From: an uncultured Christensenella sp.
GTDB lineage: Bacteria > Bacillota > Clostridia > Christensenellales > Borkfalkiaceae
Assembly: GCA_910579705.1 (NCBI GenBank)
Contig: CAJTUI010000012.1
Coordinates: forward strand, 1 to 64,000
Direction of reading: 5' to 3'
Length of the DNA: 64,000 nt
Notes under the pieces: generated by a model
Databases searched by the model: none
The model's input: only the letters and a program-made list of their open reading frames with translations
Told to the model about the DNA's origin: nothing
Shown: piece after piece, positions 40,685 through 49,724 of the stretch
Position numbering within the stretch: position 1 is the first letter of the stretch
Layout of the letters: each line of letters starts with the position of its first letter
Made by a program: the position numbers and the translations under genes

Positions 40685-42490
40685 ATGGCACAAAACGTAG
40701 ACCGCCGGTTTTCAAAGGCGGGCGCGCTGGGGTATCTTTTAAAGGGCAGTTACGCAATGTTTGCGGCGGTGGTCGCAGCGAGCATTGCGATAACCTTTTT
40801 CAATATGCTCGTTCCCGAAGTTATCTCGTTCGCGATTGACAGCGTAATAGGCGACAAACCCGTTCCCGCAACTTTTGCGGGAATAATTTCACTGTTTGGC
40901 GGAATCGACGGGCTTAAAGCGAATATGTGGTCGCTTGCGGTGCTTGTCGCGGCGCTCGCCCTTTTGACGGCGGCGTTCAATTTCATAAGGGTATACTTCA
41001 ACGCCCGCGCGAACCAGACGTTTATGCGCCGCACGCGAAACACGCTGTTTTCGCACCTGCAACGCCTGCCGCTCGGCTGGCACATAAAACACCGCACGGG
41101 CGATCTTATACAGCGTTGCACTTCGGACGCGGACACAATCTCCAACTTCGTTGCGGGTCAGCTCATAACGCTTTTCAGGATAATCATACTGATCGTTTTT
41201 TCGCTCGTATTTATGTTTATGAAAAACCTCAAGCTCGCGCTCATCGCCTCGGCGTTCATTCCGATTTTCATCGGCTATTCGCTGGCGTTCTACTCGCACG
41301 CGAGGAAGTCTTTCAAGAAATGCGACGAGGAGGAGGGCGTTCTGTCGGCAATCGCTCAGGAAAATTTCACGGGCGTGCGCGTCGTCCGTGCTTTCGGCAG
41401 GGAGAAGTACGAGCGCGACAAATTCGAAACCCAGAACGTTTACTACACGGGGCTTTGGGTAAAGATAGAAAAATTTCTCGCCCTTTTCTGGTCGTCAAAC
41501 GATTTTCTGGCGCTTATGCAGGGGCTTCTGATAATCGCGCTCGGCACGGTGTTTTGCGTGAACGGAGAAATGACGGAGGGCGACCTCGTCGCGTTCGTGT
41601 CCTATAACACGATGCTTATGGGGCCGGTGCGCCAGCTCGGCAGGATTATATCGAATATGAGCAAGGCGGGCGTGTCGCTTGGGCGTATCGCGGAGATACT
41701 TAACGCCGAAGAGGAAAGCTACGGACAGGCGGGCGCGCTTTCCGGCGCGATAGAGTTCAGAGAAGTCGGTTTCGAATACGAAGAGGGTAAGCCCGTTTTA
41801 AATAATGTCAGCTTTACGGTCGAAGAGGGTACAACGCTCGGCGTGCTCGGCGGCACGGGCAGCGGTAAATCCACGCTCACGTATCTTCTGGACGGGCTGT
41901 ATCCCGCAACGCGCGGCGGCGTGTATATCGGCGGGAGGAACGTGAACGACATACCGCCCGCAACGCTGAGAAACAATATCGGGCTGATGTTGCAGGAGGG
42001 GTACATATACTCGCGCACCGTTGGCGAAAACATAGCGCTTGCGGCGGACGGGTCGCAGGCGGACATAGAGCAGGCGGCGCGGCGGGCCTGCGTACATTCG
42101 GATATAAGCGGGTTTGCGGCGGGCTACGACACCGTTGTAGGCGAGCGCGGAGTAACGCTTTCGGGCGGGCAGAAACAGCGCGTTGCAATTGCGCGCACGA
42201 TTATGCGGAAAACGCCCTATCTGGTGTTCGACGACTCGCTGTCCGCGGTCGACAGCGAAACGGACGCGCGTATCCGCGCCAACCTCAAAGAAAACAACAG
42301 GGGCGCGACCGTGGTCATAATTTCGCATCGGGTCGCAACCGTTATGCACGCGGACAAAATTATCGTTCTAGACGGCGGCAGAGTAGCGGAACACGGGACG
42401 AGCGCCGAACTTCTGGCAAAGGACGGGCTTTTCAAAAAGATTTACGATATGCAGACGGCATTGCCCGAAGAGCTGAAAGGGGAGGCGTGA
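40685..42490 (+). CDS. ABC exporter half, degenerate-site subunit
   Basis: 601-aa half transporter: six membrane helices (residues about 20-330) then an ATPase domain. Walker A GGTGSGKST, signature LSGGQKQRVA (canonical) and Walker B YLVFDDSLSAVD, where the catalytic Glu is Asp. Followed 1 bp later by a second half transporter, so the functional exporter is a heterodimer. In BmrC/TM287-like pairs one site is likewise degenerate. Substrate unknown; multidrug or lipid export is likely. Confidence 0.93.
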   Translation: MAQNVDRRFSKAGALGYLLKGSYAMFAAVVAASIAITFFNMLVPEVISFAIDSVIGDKPVPATFAGIISLFGGIDGLKANMWSLAVLVAALALLTAAFNFIRVYFNARANQTFMRRTRNTLFSHLQRLPLGWHIKHRTGDLIQRCTSDADTISNFVAGQLITLFRIIILIVFSLVFMFMKNLKLALIASAFIPIFIGYSLAFYSHARKSFKKCDEEEGVLSAIAQENFTGVRVVRAFGREKYERDKFETQNVYYTGLWVKIEKFLALFWSSNDFLALMQGLLIIALGTVFCVNGEMTEGDLVAFVSYNTMLMGPVRQLGRIISNMSKAGVSLGRIAEILNAEEESYGQAGALSGAIEFREVGFEYEEGKPVLNNVSFTVEEGTTLGVLGGTGSGKSTLTYLLDGLYPATRGGVYIGGRNVNDIPPATLRNNIGLMLQEGYIYSRTVGENIALAADGSQADIEQAARRACVHSDISGFAAGYDTVVGERGVTLSGGQKQRVAIARTIMRKTPYLVFDDSLSAVDSETDARIRANLKENNRGATVVIISHRVATVMHADKIIVLDGGRVAEHGTSAELLAKDGLFKKIYDMQTALPEELKGEA

Positions 42491-42491
42491 T

Positions 42492-44297
42492 ATGAAAGAC
42501 CTTTCCGTAAAAAAACTTAAATTCTTCGGCCTCGGCAAAATGAAACCCTATCTCGGGCGGTATAAGGGGCTGTTTCTGTCAATGCTTTTTTGCGCACTTG
42601 CGTGCTCGGCGATAAACACAGTTCTTCCGCTCTTTCAGCGATACGCGATAGACAACTTTATTGCGGAAAAAACCTTGCAGGGTTTCGCGGTGTTTATAAT
42701 CCTGTACGCGGCTCTCGTCGCGGTGAGCACGGGGCTGGATTTCGTAAGCGGGTATAACTGTTGCCGCCTCGAAATGTTTCTGCTCCGCGATATGCGCAGG
42801 ACGGCGTTCAATCATTTGCAGACCCTGTCTGTCGCGTACTTCAACGAGAACGCGGTCGGCAAGATACACGCGCGGGTTATGAGCGATACTTCGGGCATAG
42901 GCGCGGTCATTGCCTGGGATTCCTTTCAGGCGGTTTCAAACGTCGTATACGTCGTGGGCGCGGTTTCGGTTATGCTCGCGCTCAATCCACTGCTCGCGCT
43001 GTGCGTTCTGACGGTTGTGCCCGTGCTCGCGCTCGTGTCGGTGTATTTCCAGCGCAAGCAGACCAGACTCAACAGAAAGATACGCGAGACCAATTCGCTT
43101 ATCACCTCGGGGTTTAACGAGGGCATAACAGGCGTGGAAACTACGAAAACGCTTTCGGCAGAGGCTAAGCTCGACAAGGACTTTTACGACTGCACGGCGC
43201 GAATGAGGAAACAGGCAACGGGGCTGGGGCGGCACAAGGCGGTGTTTTCTTCGGTTGTCACTTTCGCCGCGTCCGCCGCGCTTGCGATAGTGCTGTGGTA
43301 TGGCGGGGTGATTACCGTCAAGGGCGTTATCGAGATTGGCACGCTGTCGGTGTTTATGACCTATGCGCAGGGGCTTATAGACCCCGTGCAGTTCGCCGTC
43401 GAGTGCATATCCGATTTGATTACCATTAAGGTCAACCTCGAAAGATTTTCCGCGCTCACCGAAACGGAGAGCAACGTTTCCGACAGGCCCGAGGTCATAG
43501 AAAAATACGGCGACTGTTTCAACGAAAAGCGTGAGAACTGGGAGCCGCTTTGCGGCGAAGTTGAGTTCGAGGACGTGACTTTCCGTTATCCGGACGGGGA
43601 GGAGAACGTGCTGGAACATTTCAATTTAAAGGTGGCGAAGGGCTCCAACGTGGCGATTGTCGGCGAAACGGGCGCGGGGAAATCCACGCTTGTCAACCTG
43701 GTCTGCCGCTTTTACGAGCCGAATTCGGGCAGGGTGCTCATTGACGGCAGGGACGCGCGCGACCGCTCGGTGCAGTGGTTGCACGGCAATATCGGATACG
43801 TTTTGCAGACCCCGCATTTATTCTCGGGCACCGTGCGGGAGAACCTTCTCTACGGCAAGCCCGACGCGACGGACGCGGAGCTGGACGCGGCCGTCAGGTG
43901 CGTCAATGCGGACGGCATTATCGCGCGTATGGAGCACGGCTACGACACCGTGGTCGGCGAGGGCGGAAACACCCTGTCCACGGGCGAGAAACAGCTTTTG
44001 TCGTTCGCGCGCGCAATACTCGCGGACCCCGCAATCTTCGTTCTGGATGAGGCGACTTCGTCTATCGACACGCTGACGGAAAAGCTCGTTCAGGACGCGA
44101 TAGAAAAGGTAATGAGGGGCAGGACGAGTTTCGTTATCGCGCACAGGCTTTCGACCATACGTTCCGCGGACTTAATACTTGTCGTCGAGGACGGGAAGAT
44201 TATAGAGCGCGGCACGCACGCGCAGCTTTTAAAGGCGCGCGGGCACTATTACAAACTGTATTTAAGGCAGTTTCAGGAAGAGCAGGCGAAAATATAA
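42492..44297 (+). CDS. ABC exporter half, partner subunit
   Basis: 601-aa half transporter with six helices and an ATPase domain. Walker A GETGAGKST, Walker B IFVLDEATSSID with the catalytic Glu, but signature LSTGEKQLLS in place of LSGGQ. The altered signature faces the degenerate Walker B of the partner, so the pair forms one consensus and one non-hydrolytic site. Equal length to its partner. Confidence 0.93.
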   Translation: MKDLSVKKLKFFGLGKMKPYLGRYKGLFLSMLFCALACSAINTVLPLFQRYAIDNFIAEKTLQGFAVFIILYAALVAVSTGLDFVSGYNCCRLEMFLLRDMRRTAFNHLQTLSVAYFNENAVGKIHARVMSDTSGIGAVIAWDSFQAVSNVVYVVGAVSVMLALNPLLALCVLTVVPVLALVSVYFQRKQTRLNRKIRETNSLITSGFNEGITGVETTKTLSAEAKLDKDFYDCTARMRKQATGLGRHKAVFSSVVTFAASAALAIVLWYGGVITVKGVIEIGTLSVFMTYAQGLIDPVQFAVECISDLITIKVNLERFSALTETESNVSDRPEVIEKYGDCFNEKRENWEPLCGEVEFEDVTFRYPDGEENVLEHFNLKVAKGSNVAIVGETGAGKSTLVNLVCRFYEPNSGRVLIDGRDARDRSVQWLHGNIGYVLQTPHLFSGTVRENLLYGKPDATDAELDAAVRCVNADGIIARMEHGYDTVVGEGGNTLSTGEKQLLSFARAILADPAIFVLDEATSSIDTLTEKLVQDAIEKVMRGRTSFVIAHRLSTIRSADLILVVEDGKIIERGTHAQLLKARGHYYKLYLRQFQEEQAKI

Positions 44298-44328
44298 GCG
44301 GGCGGGGATTTATCCCCGCCCGCTCTTT
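44298..44328. terminator. terminator between ABC pair and GH43 gene
   Basis: GCGGGCGGGGA/TCCCCGCCCGC with 4-nt loop, then TCTTTA; convergent genes share it. Confidence 0.85.
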
Positions 44329-44329
44329 A

Positions 44330-46819
44330 TCAGGCTAAGCTTTTTAACCTAAGGTTTTTGTACGTTGCCTGCGCGCCGTCGCTGTACAGTCCGAACCTGC
44401 CCGTCGGTATCGCGTGCGGCACGGCGAACGAGTACAGCTCCATATCGTCGATATATACCGTTATCAGGTTGCCCTGAATTACTGCTTTCAGGTTGAACCA
44501 TTTCCCCGTTCCAAGACCGTGATAGGCGCTTTGCAGGGCGGGCGGCGTGAAGTTGTAGTTGCACCGCTTTACAAACAGCGAGTTCGAGTTTATGCCTACA
44601 TAGTAACCCTGTAAGGAGTTTTCGTTGTCGTGCGCGGTGTCGGCGAAGTTGCGCGCGCGAAGTATAAGCCCCGCGCTCTTGCCGTTCATAGAATTAAGCT
44701 TTATATCCACGCTTATCTCCGCGTCGTCCATATCCCCGCCGAAATAAACGATGCTCCTGCGGTTCGCGGCGGAGCCGTGTCCATCGCCGCCTATGTCGTA
44801 CTCGGTCGGATACTCCGCGCGTTCCACGCGCTCGGTAAGCGTTTCGCTCATATCGCATTGAGTAACCGGCCGCGCCGTGAACGAGATAAACCCGACGTCG
44901 CTTTTAAGCGCGTGGAACGTGACGAGGTTTGCGCCCCGCTCTACGTCTATGTAGGCAAACGTCGCCGAAACAAGCACGCCGTCGGCCGTTTCCGCCTCGG
45001 GCAAGGTTATTGTCTTAACGTTGCCCAGATTGACCTGCAACCCCAGTTTTTTACCCGCGTATTTCGTGTCGTAAGTCATAGAAAGCGCAAACGTCCCGCC
45101 CTCGCGGAAGTACAGAGAATACCTCGCGAAATCGCCCTCTTCGGCAAGTTTAAGCTCTTTCGCCCCGTCATATGCCCTGTCGTCCGCGCCGAACGCCGAA
45201 AATTCCGAAAGGGAAGTACCGCCCGTAAACTTGTGCGAGGTCAGGTTTTCATACCCGCCCTCGGGCAGGTATGCGGAGGAACCTATATCCGCGCCAGACT
45301 GTTTGAGTTCGCGGCCGTCGGAGCTGCCCTTCGCCACGTTCGAGAACGCTATATACGACATATCGCCGCCCTCGTGCCCTATCCCGCCCGCGGAAATATT
45401 CACTTCCGCGTCGCGTATCTTGCACATATTGTCAAAGTAAACGTCGGCTTTTCCGTCCGCATATGCTACCCTCACGGTATGCAGTGCGTCGGCGTCATAA
45501 TCTTTTATAAGCTCTCCCGCGGCAACTTCCTTAACTTTGCCGCCGTCCACGTCGTAAAGCGTCACGCTTTTGGCTTGGTAGTCGGCCACGACGTAAGAAT
45601 AATCTGCCGCGCCGTTATAGCCCACAATGCACTTGACCTTGTCGCCCGTGTAGTTGAACTCGGCGGTAAACACTTTCCCCGAGGCGGCGGTTGAAATCCT
45701 TGCGCCGCGCTCGTCCCTGAAATTATCTCCGTCCGTTCCGTCCGAATAAAACTCGGGCAGGGTCGCCGCAACCGAGCCCTTGTCCGAGCCGTCCACGGAC
45801 ATCTGCGTTCCGTTAAAAATAAGCCTGTCTATGTTCATACTGCGCCAGGGGCCGTGCCCCGTAAGCGCGTTCAGGCTGTGGTAAACGATATAGTAGCTGT
45901 CCATATCGGGGCCGAGCAGGGTGGAGCTGTGCCCCAGTCCGTTAAATCCCTTTTCGGTGGACTGTAAAATGGGGTTCTCCGCGGCGGGAGTGAACGCGTC
46001 TGCGGAAGTCAACGGGTTTCCGTCCCGCTCGGTGGCGTACGCTATCTTATAGCCTGGGCTTACCACGTGCACGCCCGTGTAGGTCAGGTAGTATATCCCG
46101 TCTCGCTTAATTATCATAGGGCCTTCCGTCCAGCCCATTTTGGTATTTTTAAGCACGGTCGCCTGCCCCGGCACGCTGTCGGGCGTTGACATAGGCCGTA
46201 TCTCTATGCCCTCGCCACTGGCGTTCATAAAATACATTTTTTCGTCGTCGTCGATAAATACGGAGCCGTCAATCGACATTCCGAAGTTTTGCTTAACCGT
46301 CCTGAACGGGCCTTCGGGGCTGTCTGCGGTAAGTATGTAGTGGCCGCCTCCCGAGGGGCTGGTATACATATAGAATTTACCGTTGAAGTAAATCACTTCG
46401 GGCGCATACGCCGTCTTCGTTATGCTCTCGTTGCAAACGTAACCCTCTTCAAGTCCCTCGCCGCGGCAAGGCGTCCAGTTCAGCAGGTCGCGGCTTTTCC
46501 AGGCGCGTATACCGATCATTTCGTCCCTGGTCGAAACGTAGAGGTAGTACATACCGTCGTAGCGGAATATGTAGGGGTCGCCCGCGCCGTATTCTTCCCA
46601 CTGTGCGGGCAGGCGCTCGCTCTCGACCGTGCCGTCCTCGGAATAGTCGCTGTAATCCGCGTTGTCGTAGGTCTCGAATTTGAACTCGGGCATAGTTTCC
46701 ACGGCGGTAATGGGCGGACGTTCCTCTACGGGCGTATCGTCCTTACAGCCGTAAATCGTTGCGGTAGAAACCCCGACGGTCAGCGCAAGCGCAAACGCGG
46801 TCAGTTTTTTTGTGCTCAT
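44330..46819 (-). CDS. lipoprotein glycosidase of the GH43 type
   Basis: 829-aa secreted protein. Lipobox YGC at Cys25. Residues about 70-340 form a five-bladed propeller with GH43 triad candidates: Asp in GAGDPYIFRYDG, Asp in MSIDGSVFID and the acid Glu in WTEGPMIIKRDG. Downstream are two beta-sandwich modules (about 350-480 and 690-829, the latter with SAGLILRARNF, a concanavalin-like sugar-binding look) and an unnamed one between. GH43 enzymes cleave arabinan or xylan side chains. A single gene with no transporter beside it. AGGAGG upstream of the ATG. Confidence 0.85.
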   Translation of the reverse strand: MSTKKLTAFALALTVGVSTATIYGCKDDTPVEERPPITAVETMPEFKFETYDNADYSDYSEDGTVESERLPAQWEEYGAGDPYIFRYDGMYYLYVSTRDEMIGIRAWKSRDLLNWTPCRGEGLEEGYVCNESITKTAYAPEVIYFNGKFYMYTSPSGGGHYILTADSPEGPFRTVKQNFGMSIDGSVFIDDDEKMYFMNASGEGIEIRPMSTPDSVPGQATVLKNTKMGWTEGPMIIKRDGIYYLTYTGVHVVSPGYKIAYATERDGNPLTSADAFTPAAENPILQSTEKGFNGLGHSSTLLGPDMDSYYIVYHSLNALTGHGPWRSMNIDRLIFNGTQMSVDGSDKGSVAATLPEFYSDGTDGDNFRDERGARISTAASGKVFTAEFNYTGDKVKCIVGYNGAADYSYVVADYQAKSVTLYDVDGGKVKEVAAGELIKDYDADALHTVRVAYADGKADVYFDNMCKIRDAEVNISAGGIGHEGGDMSYIAFSNVAKGSSDGRELKQSGADIGSSAYLPEGGYENLTSHKFTGGTSLSEFSAFGADDRAYDGAKELKLAEEGDFARYSLYFREGGTFALSMTYDTKYAGKKLGLQVNLGNVKTITLPEAETADGVLVSATFAYIDVERGANLVTFHALKSDVGFISFTARPVTQCDMSETLTERVERAEYPTEYDIGGDGHGSAANRRSIVYFGGDMDDAEISVDIKLNSMNGKSAGLILRARNFADTAHDNENSLQGYYVGINSNSLFVKRCNYNFTPPALQSAYHGLGTGKWFNLKAVIQGNLITVYIDDMELYSFAVPHAIPTGRFGLYSDGAQATYKNLRLKSLA

Positions 46820-46858
46820 TGATATTTCCTCCTGAACCGAAAAACGGTTTTTTGTTAA

Positions 46859-46887
46859 ATAATACCATACAAAGCGCGGTTTGTCAA
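46859..46887 (-). promoter_or_regulatory. GH43 gene promoter
   Basis: TTGACA (46882-46887), 17-bp spacer, TATTAT (46859-46864). Confidence 0.75.
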
Positions 46888-46898
46888 CGGCGGCGAAA

Positions 46899-46935
46899 AT
46901 AAAAAAAACCGAGCGCGGGGTCAGCCCGCGCCCGG
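46899..46935 (-). terminator. terminator after mnmA
   Basis: 11-bp hairpin (46909-46919 with 46925-46935, one mismatch); the T run is on the minus strand. Confidence 0.8.
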
Positions 46936-46942
46936 CAATTTG

Positions 46943-48016
46943 TTAGTATATAACGCTCTCTATAACCCCGCCGCCTAGGCAGGCTTCGCTGTCGTAGAAT
47001 ACGGCGTACTGGCCCTCGGTTACGGCGCGTTGCGGCTCGTAAAATTCGACCAAAGCGCCGCTATCATCCAAAGTAACTTTCACGCTCTGCTCGGGCTGGC
47101 GGTAACGGAATTTTGCGGCGCATTCAAAGCTTTGCGACGGCATATATCCTATCCAATTCAGTCCCGACGCGCGGCAGGCCTTGGAGTAGAGCGGGGTTTC
47201 GTCGCCGTGGGATACGTACAGCACGTTGCGTTCAAGGTCTTTTTTAACGACGAACCAGCGGCCCTCTTCGCCGCGTTTTCCGCCGAGGTCAAGTCCCTTG
47301 CGCTGGCCTATGGTGTAGTACATAAGGCCTATGTGCTCGCCCACGGTTTCGCCGTCGAGAGTGAGTATTTTACCGCTTTGCGCGGGCAGATATTCTTGAA
47401 GAAATTTTCGGAAATTTCTCTCGCCGATAAAGCATATCCCCGTGGAATCCTTCTTTTCGGCGGTGGAAAGGCCGTTGTCCTCGGCCAGCTTTCTCACTTC
47501 GCTTTTGGTAAGGCCCGCAAGCGGGAAAAGCACGCGTTCAAGCTGCCGCTCGTAAACCTGATTTAAAAAATAAGTCTGGTCCTTGCCCGCGTCCTTCGCT
47601 TTTAAAAGGCGGGTGCGGCCGTCGCCGTGCTCTATGCCGCAGTAGTGTCCCGTCGCGATATAGTCGGCGTTCATACTCAGCGCGTAGTCTCGGAAGGGGC
47701 CGAACTTTATCTCGCGGTTACAAAGCACGTCTGGGTTGGGCGTTCTGCCCGCCCTGTATTCCGAAAGGAAGTACGAAAACACTCGGTCAAGGTATTGCTT
47801 TGCAAAGTTCACGCTGTAAAAAGGTATGTCAAGCGCGCCGCAAACGCGTTGCACGTCGGCATAGTCGGCGTCCGCCGAGCATACGCCGCGCCCGTCCGTT
47901 TCCTCCCAGTTAAGCATATAAAGGCCCGTAACGTCGTAACCCTGTTTTTTCAAAAGGAGCGCGGCCACGGACGAATCCACCCCGCCGCTCATTCCAACAA
48001 TAACGCTTTTCGCCAT
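46943..48016 (-). CDS. mnmA: tRNA-specific 2-thiouridylase MnmA
   Basis: Puts sulfur on wobble U34 of Glu/Gln/Lys tRNAs. 357 aa; PP-loop GMSGGVDSSVAALLL, catalytic Cys pair in VLCNREIKFG (about residue 102) and GICFIGE (about 199), then YTIGQRKGL. The leader carries TATAAT and an AAGGA site. Its promoter shares a palindromic -35 box with the divergent gene. Confidence 0.96.
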   Translation of the reverse strand: MAKSVIVGMSGGVDSSVAALLLKKQGYDVTGLYMLNWEETDGRGVCSADADYADVQRVCGALDIPFYSVNFAKQYLDRVFSYFLSEYRAGRTPNPDVLCNREIKFGPFRDYALSMNADYIATGHYCGIEHGDGRTRLLKAKDAGKDQTYFLNQVYERQLERVLFPLAGLTKSEVRKLAEDNGLSTAEKKDSTGICFIGERNFRKFLQEYLPAQSGKILTLDGETVGEHIGLMYYTIGQRKGLDLGGKRGEEGRWFVVKKDLERNVLYVSHGDETPLYSKACRASGLNWIGYMPSQSFECAAKFRYRQPEQSVKVTLDDSGALVEFYEPQRAVTEGQYAVFYDSEACLGGGVIESVIY

Positions 48017-48051
48017 AATTCACCCGTTTACAGATAATTTTCCTTAAATAA

Positions 48052-48081
48052 ATTATAGCACAGGCGGACAATAATTTGCAA
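48052..48081 (-). promoter_or_regulatory. mnmA promoter
   Basis: TTGCAA (48076-48081), 18-bp spacer, TATAAT (48052-48057). The -35 TTGCAA is palindromic and is the same hexamer used by the divergent promoter. Confidence 0.65.
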
Positions 48082-48103
48082 TTAAAAAAAATTGTGTTAT
48101 AAT
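48076..48103 (+). promoter_or_regulatory. promoter of the DUF4250 gene, leaderless geometry
   Basis: TTGCAA, 16-bp spacer, TATAAT (48098-48103), then 6 nt to the ATG. Confidence 0.65.
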
Positions 48104-48109
48104 CTAATT

Positions 48110-48292
48110 ATGATTTTACCTGCCGACGCTTTTATGTTGCTGTCAGTCGTCAACACCAAGCTGCGCGACGAATACCCCTCTCTGGCGAGGTTGTGCGAAG
48201 AGGAGGGCGCGGACGAAACGGAAATTGTTTCCCGCCTTGCCGCGCTTGGCTACCGCTACGACGGGTCGGCGAACGCTTTCAAAAATCTATAA
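48110..48292 (+). CDS. DUF4250-like small protein
   Basis: 60-aa protein; LPADAFMLLSVVNTKLRDEYPSL, LCEEEGADETEIVSRLAALGYRYD match the short DUF4250 pattern that I recall from Clostridia. Function unknown; it may be a regulator-like helical protein. The ATG directly follows the promoter without ribosome site, so translation should be leaderless; a GTG/TTG-based longer start is not supported. Confidence 0.75.
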   Translation: MILPADAFMLLSVVNTKLRDEYPSLARLCEEEGADETEIVSRLAALGYRYDGSANAFKNL

Positions 48293-48301
48293 CCTATAAA
48301 C

Positions 48302-48377
48302 GCACCCGTAGTCTAATTGGATAAAACAAGGGCCTCCGACGCCCTCGTTGCGAGTTCGAGCCTCACCGGGTGCACCA
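48302..48377 (+). tRNA. tRNA-Arg (anticodon CCG)
   Basis: 76 nt with encoded CCA; acceptor GCACCCG/CGGGTGC; loop CTCCGAC. It starts 9 bp after the DUF4250 stop and may be cotranscribed with it. Confidence 0.95.
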
Positions 48378-48383
48378 GTTAAA

Positions 48384-48418
48384 AGGCGCGTGCGCAAATT
48401 GAGCGCGCGCCTTTTTTC
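48384..48418 (+). terminator. terminator after tRNA-Arg
   Basis: AAAGGCGCG pairs with CGCGCCTTT region; T run TTTTTTCTTTT follows. Confidence 0.8.
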
Positions 48419-48431
48419 TTTTAAAATCATA

Positions 48432-48459
48432 TTGAAAAGTAAAATTTCCGTGATATAAT
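48432..48459 (+). promoter_or_regulatory. promoter of the 48514 gene
   Basis: TTGAAA, 16-bp spacer, TATAAT. Confidence 0.7.
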
Positions 48460-48513
48460 GAAAACAGAAAATCACGTGAGGAGGGGGCTTGACCGCGAGT
48501 CCGAATAAAATCT

Positions 48514-49026
48514 ATGGTAATTTTAATTGCGGGCGCGACGCACGTCGGTAAAACCGCCGCGGCGCAGGCCCTTTTAGAACGATTCAAATATCCCTATATG
48601 TCGCTCGACCACCTGAAAATGGCGCTTATAAAGAGCGGACTGACCTCCCTCACGCCCGAGGACGACGAGGAGCTTACGCCATACCTTTGGGGTATAGCCG
48701 CGCCGCTTATAGAAACGGTTATAGAAAACGGTCAGAACCTGATTGTCGAGGGGTGCTATATCCCGTTCGACTGGAAACGATATTTTAAAGAGAGCTGTCT
48801 CCGTCATATAAAATACCGCTGTCTTATAATGAGCGAGGACTATATAAATTGCAATTACGATAAAATCTGCGGCTATGAATGCGTAATAGAAAAAAGGCTT
48901 TACGGCGGCGCGCCGACAAAGCAATGCCTTATTAAAGAAAACGCCGAAAATTTACGGCTCTGCAAAAAATTCGGGCTGGACTACGTTCTGATAGATAAAG
49001 AGTACAGGGTGGATTTGAACTTATGA
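48514..49026 (+). CDS. P-loop kinase-like protein
   Basis: 170-aa protein with an N-terminal Walker A (IAGATHVGKTAAAQAL, residues 4-19) and adenylate-kinase-type spacing; a later NLIVEGCYIP strand is the second nucleotide-site element. Substrate unknown; could be a small-molecule or toxin-detoxifying kinase. A purine-rich GAGGAGGGGG lies about 26 nt before the ATG, too far for a normal start. Coupled to the following gene by a 4-bp overlap. Confidence 0.75.
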   Translation: MVILIAGATHVGKTAAAQALLERFKYPYMSLDHLKMALIKSGLTSLTPEDDEELTPYLWGIAAPLIETVIENGQNLIVEGCYIPFDWKRYFKESCLRHIKYRCLIMSEDYINCNYDKICGYECVIEKRLYGGAPTKQCLIKENAENLRLCKKFGLDYVLIDKEYRVDLNL

Positions 49027-49700
49027 GCGCGGAGAGCATTGCGGCAGGAATAATCAAAAACGCGGCGTTCGTTCCCGAACGTGCGGCGGCTTACGGGTTT
49101 GTGCATAAAGACGGCGTTTATGCGTATACAACAGTTATATCGGACGGGCAGTTCTCGCTGACGATAGAGTGCGGGCCCGACGGCTTTTTGCGTTCAGAGA
49201 TAAAGGAGCGCGACACGGACGAGCCGTATACCCTGCCGTTCGTCGCGGGCGCGGCTGGCGGATTTGTCGGCGCGGTGCGCGCCGAGTATGAGCGCGTGCT
49301 GGCCGATATTGCCGAACACTGTTTTCAGAGGCGCGCGTTTAAGGAGCGGCAGACGCAGCGCCTGCTGGATTATGCCAAGGACAAGTACGGCGACTGCCCC
49401 GAATTTTTGTGGGATAATTCGGAAAACGCCGTTTTGAGAAGGGGCGATAATAAAAAGTGGTATGCCGTTTTTCTTACCGTCAGAAAGGACAGGCTCGGCG
49501 AGGCGGGAGAGGGAAACGCGGAGATTATCGATTTGAGAATGGAGCCCGAAGACCTAGAAAAGGCGGTTGCGGGCGGCAGGTATCTGCGCGGCTATCATAT
49601 GAACAAGAAGCATTGGATAACCGTTGTTTTGGACGGGCGGGTGCCGACCGGGGAAATATGCGGGTTGCTTGATAATAGTTACTCGCTGGCCCGCAAATAA
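49023..49700 (+). CDS. MmcQ/YjbR-type protein with an extra N-terminal domain
   Basis: 225-aa protein. C-terminal part (residues about 105-225) matches the MmcQ/YjbR fold: DNSENAVLRRGDNKKWYAVFL, LRMEPEDLEKAVAG, GYHMNKKHWITVVLDG. The N-terminal 100 residues (YGFVHKDGVYAYTTVIS) form an unknown domain. MmcQ proteins are DNA-binding-fold proteins of unresolved role. Overlaps the kinase-like gene. Confidence 0.82.
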   Translation: MSAESIAAGIIKNAAFVPERAAAYGFVHKDGVYAYTTVISDGQFSLTIECGPDGFLRSEIKERDTDEPYTLPFVAGAAGGFVGAVRAEYERVLADIAEHCFQRRAFKERQTQRLLDYAKDKYGDCPEFLWDNSENAVLRRGDNKKWYAVFLTVRKDRLGEAGEGNAEIIDLRMEPEDLEKAVAGGRYLRGYHMNKKHWITVVLDGRVPTGEICGLLDNSYSLARK

Positions 49701-49724
49701 TGGGCGGCAATCGAGGCCATTATT

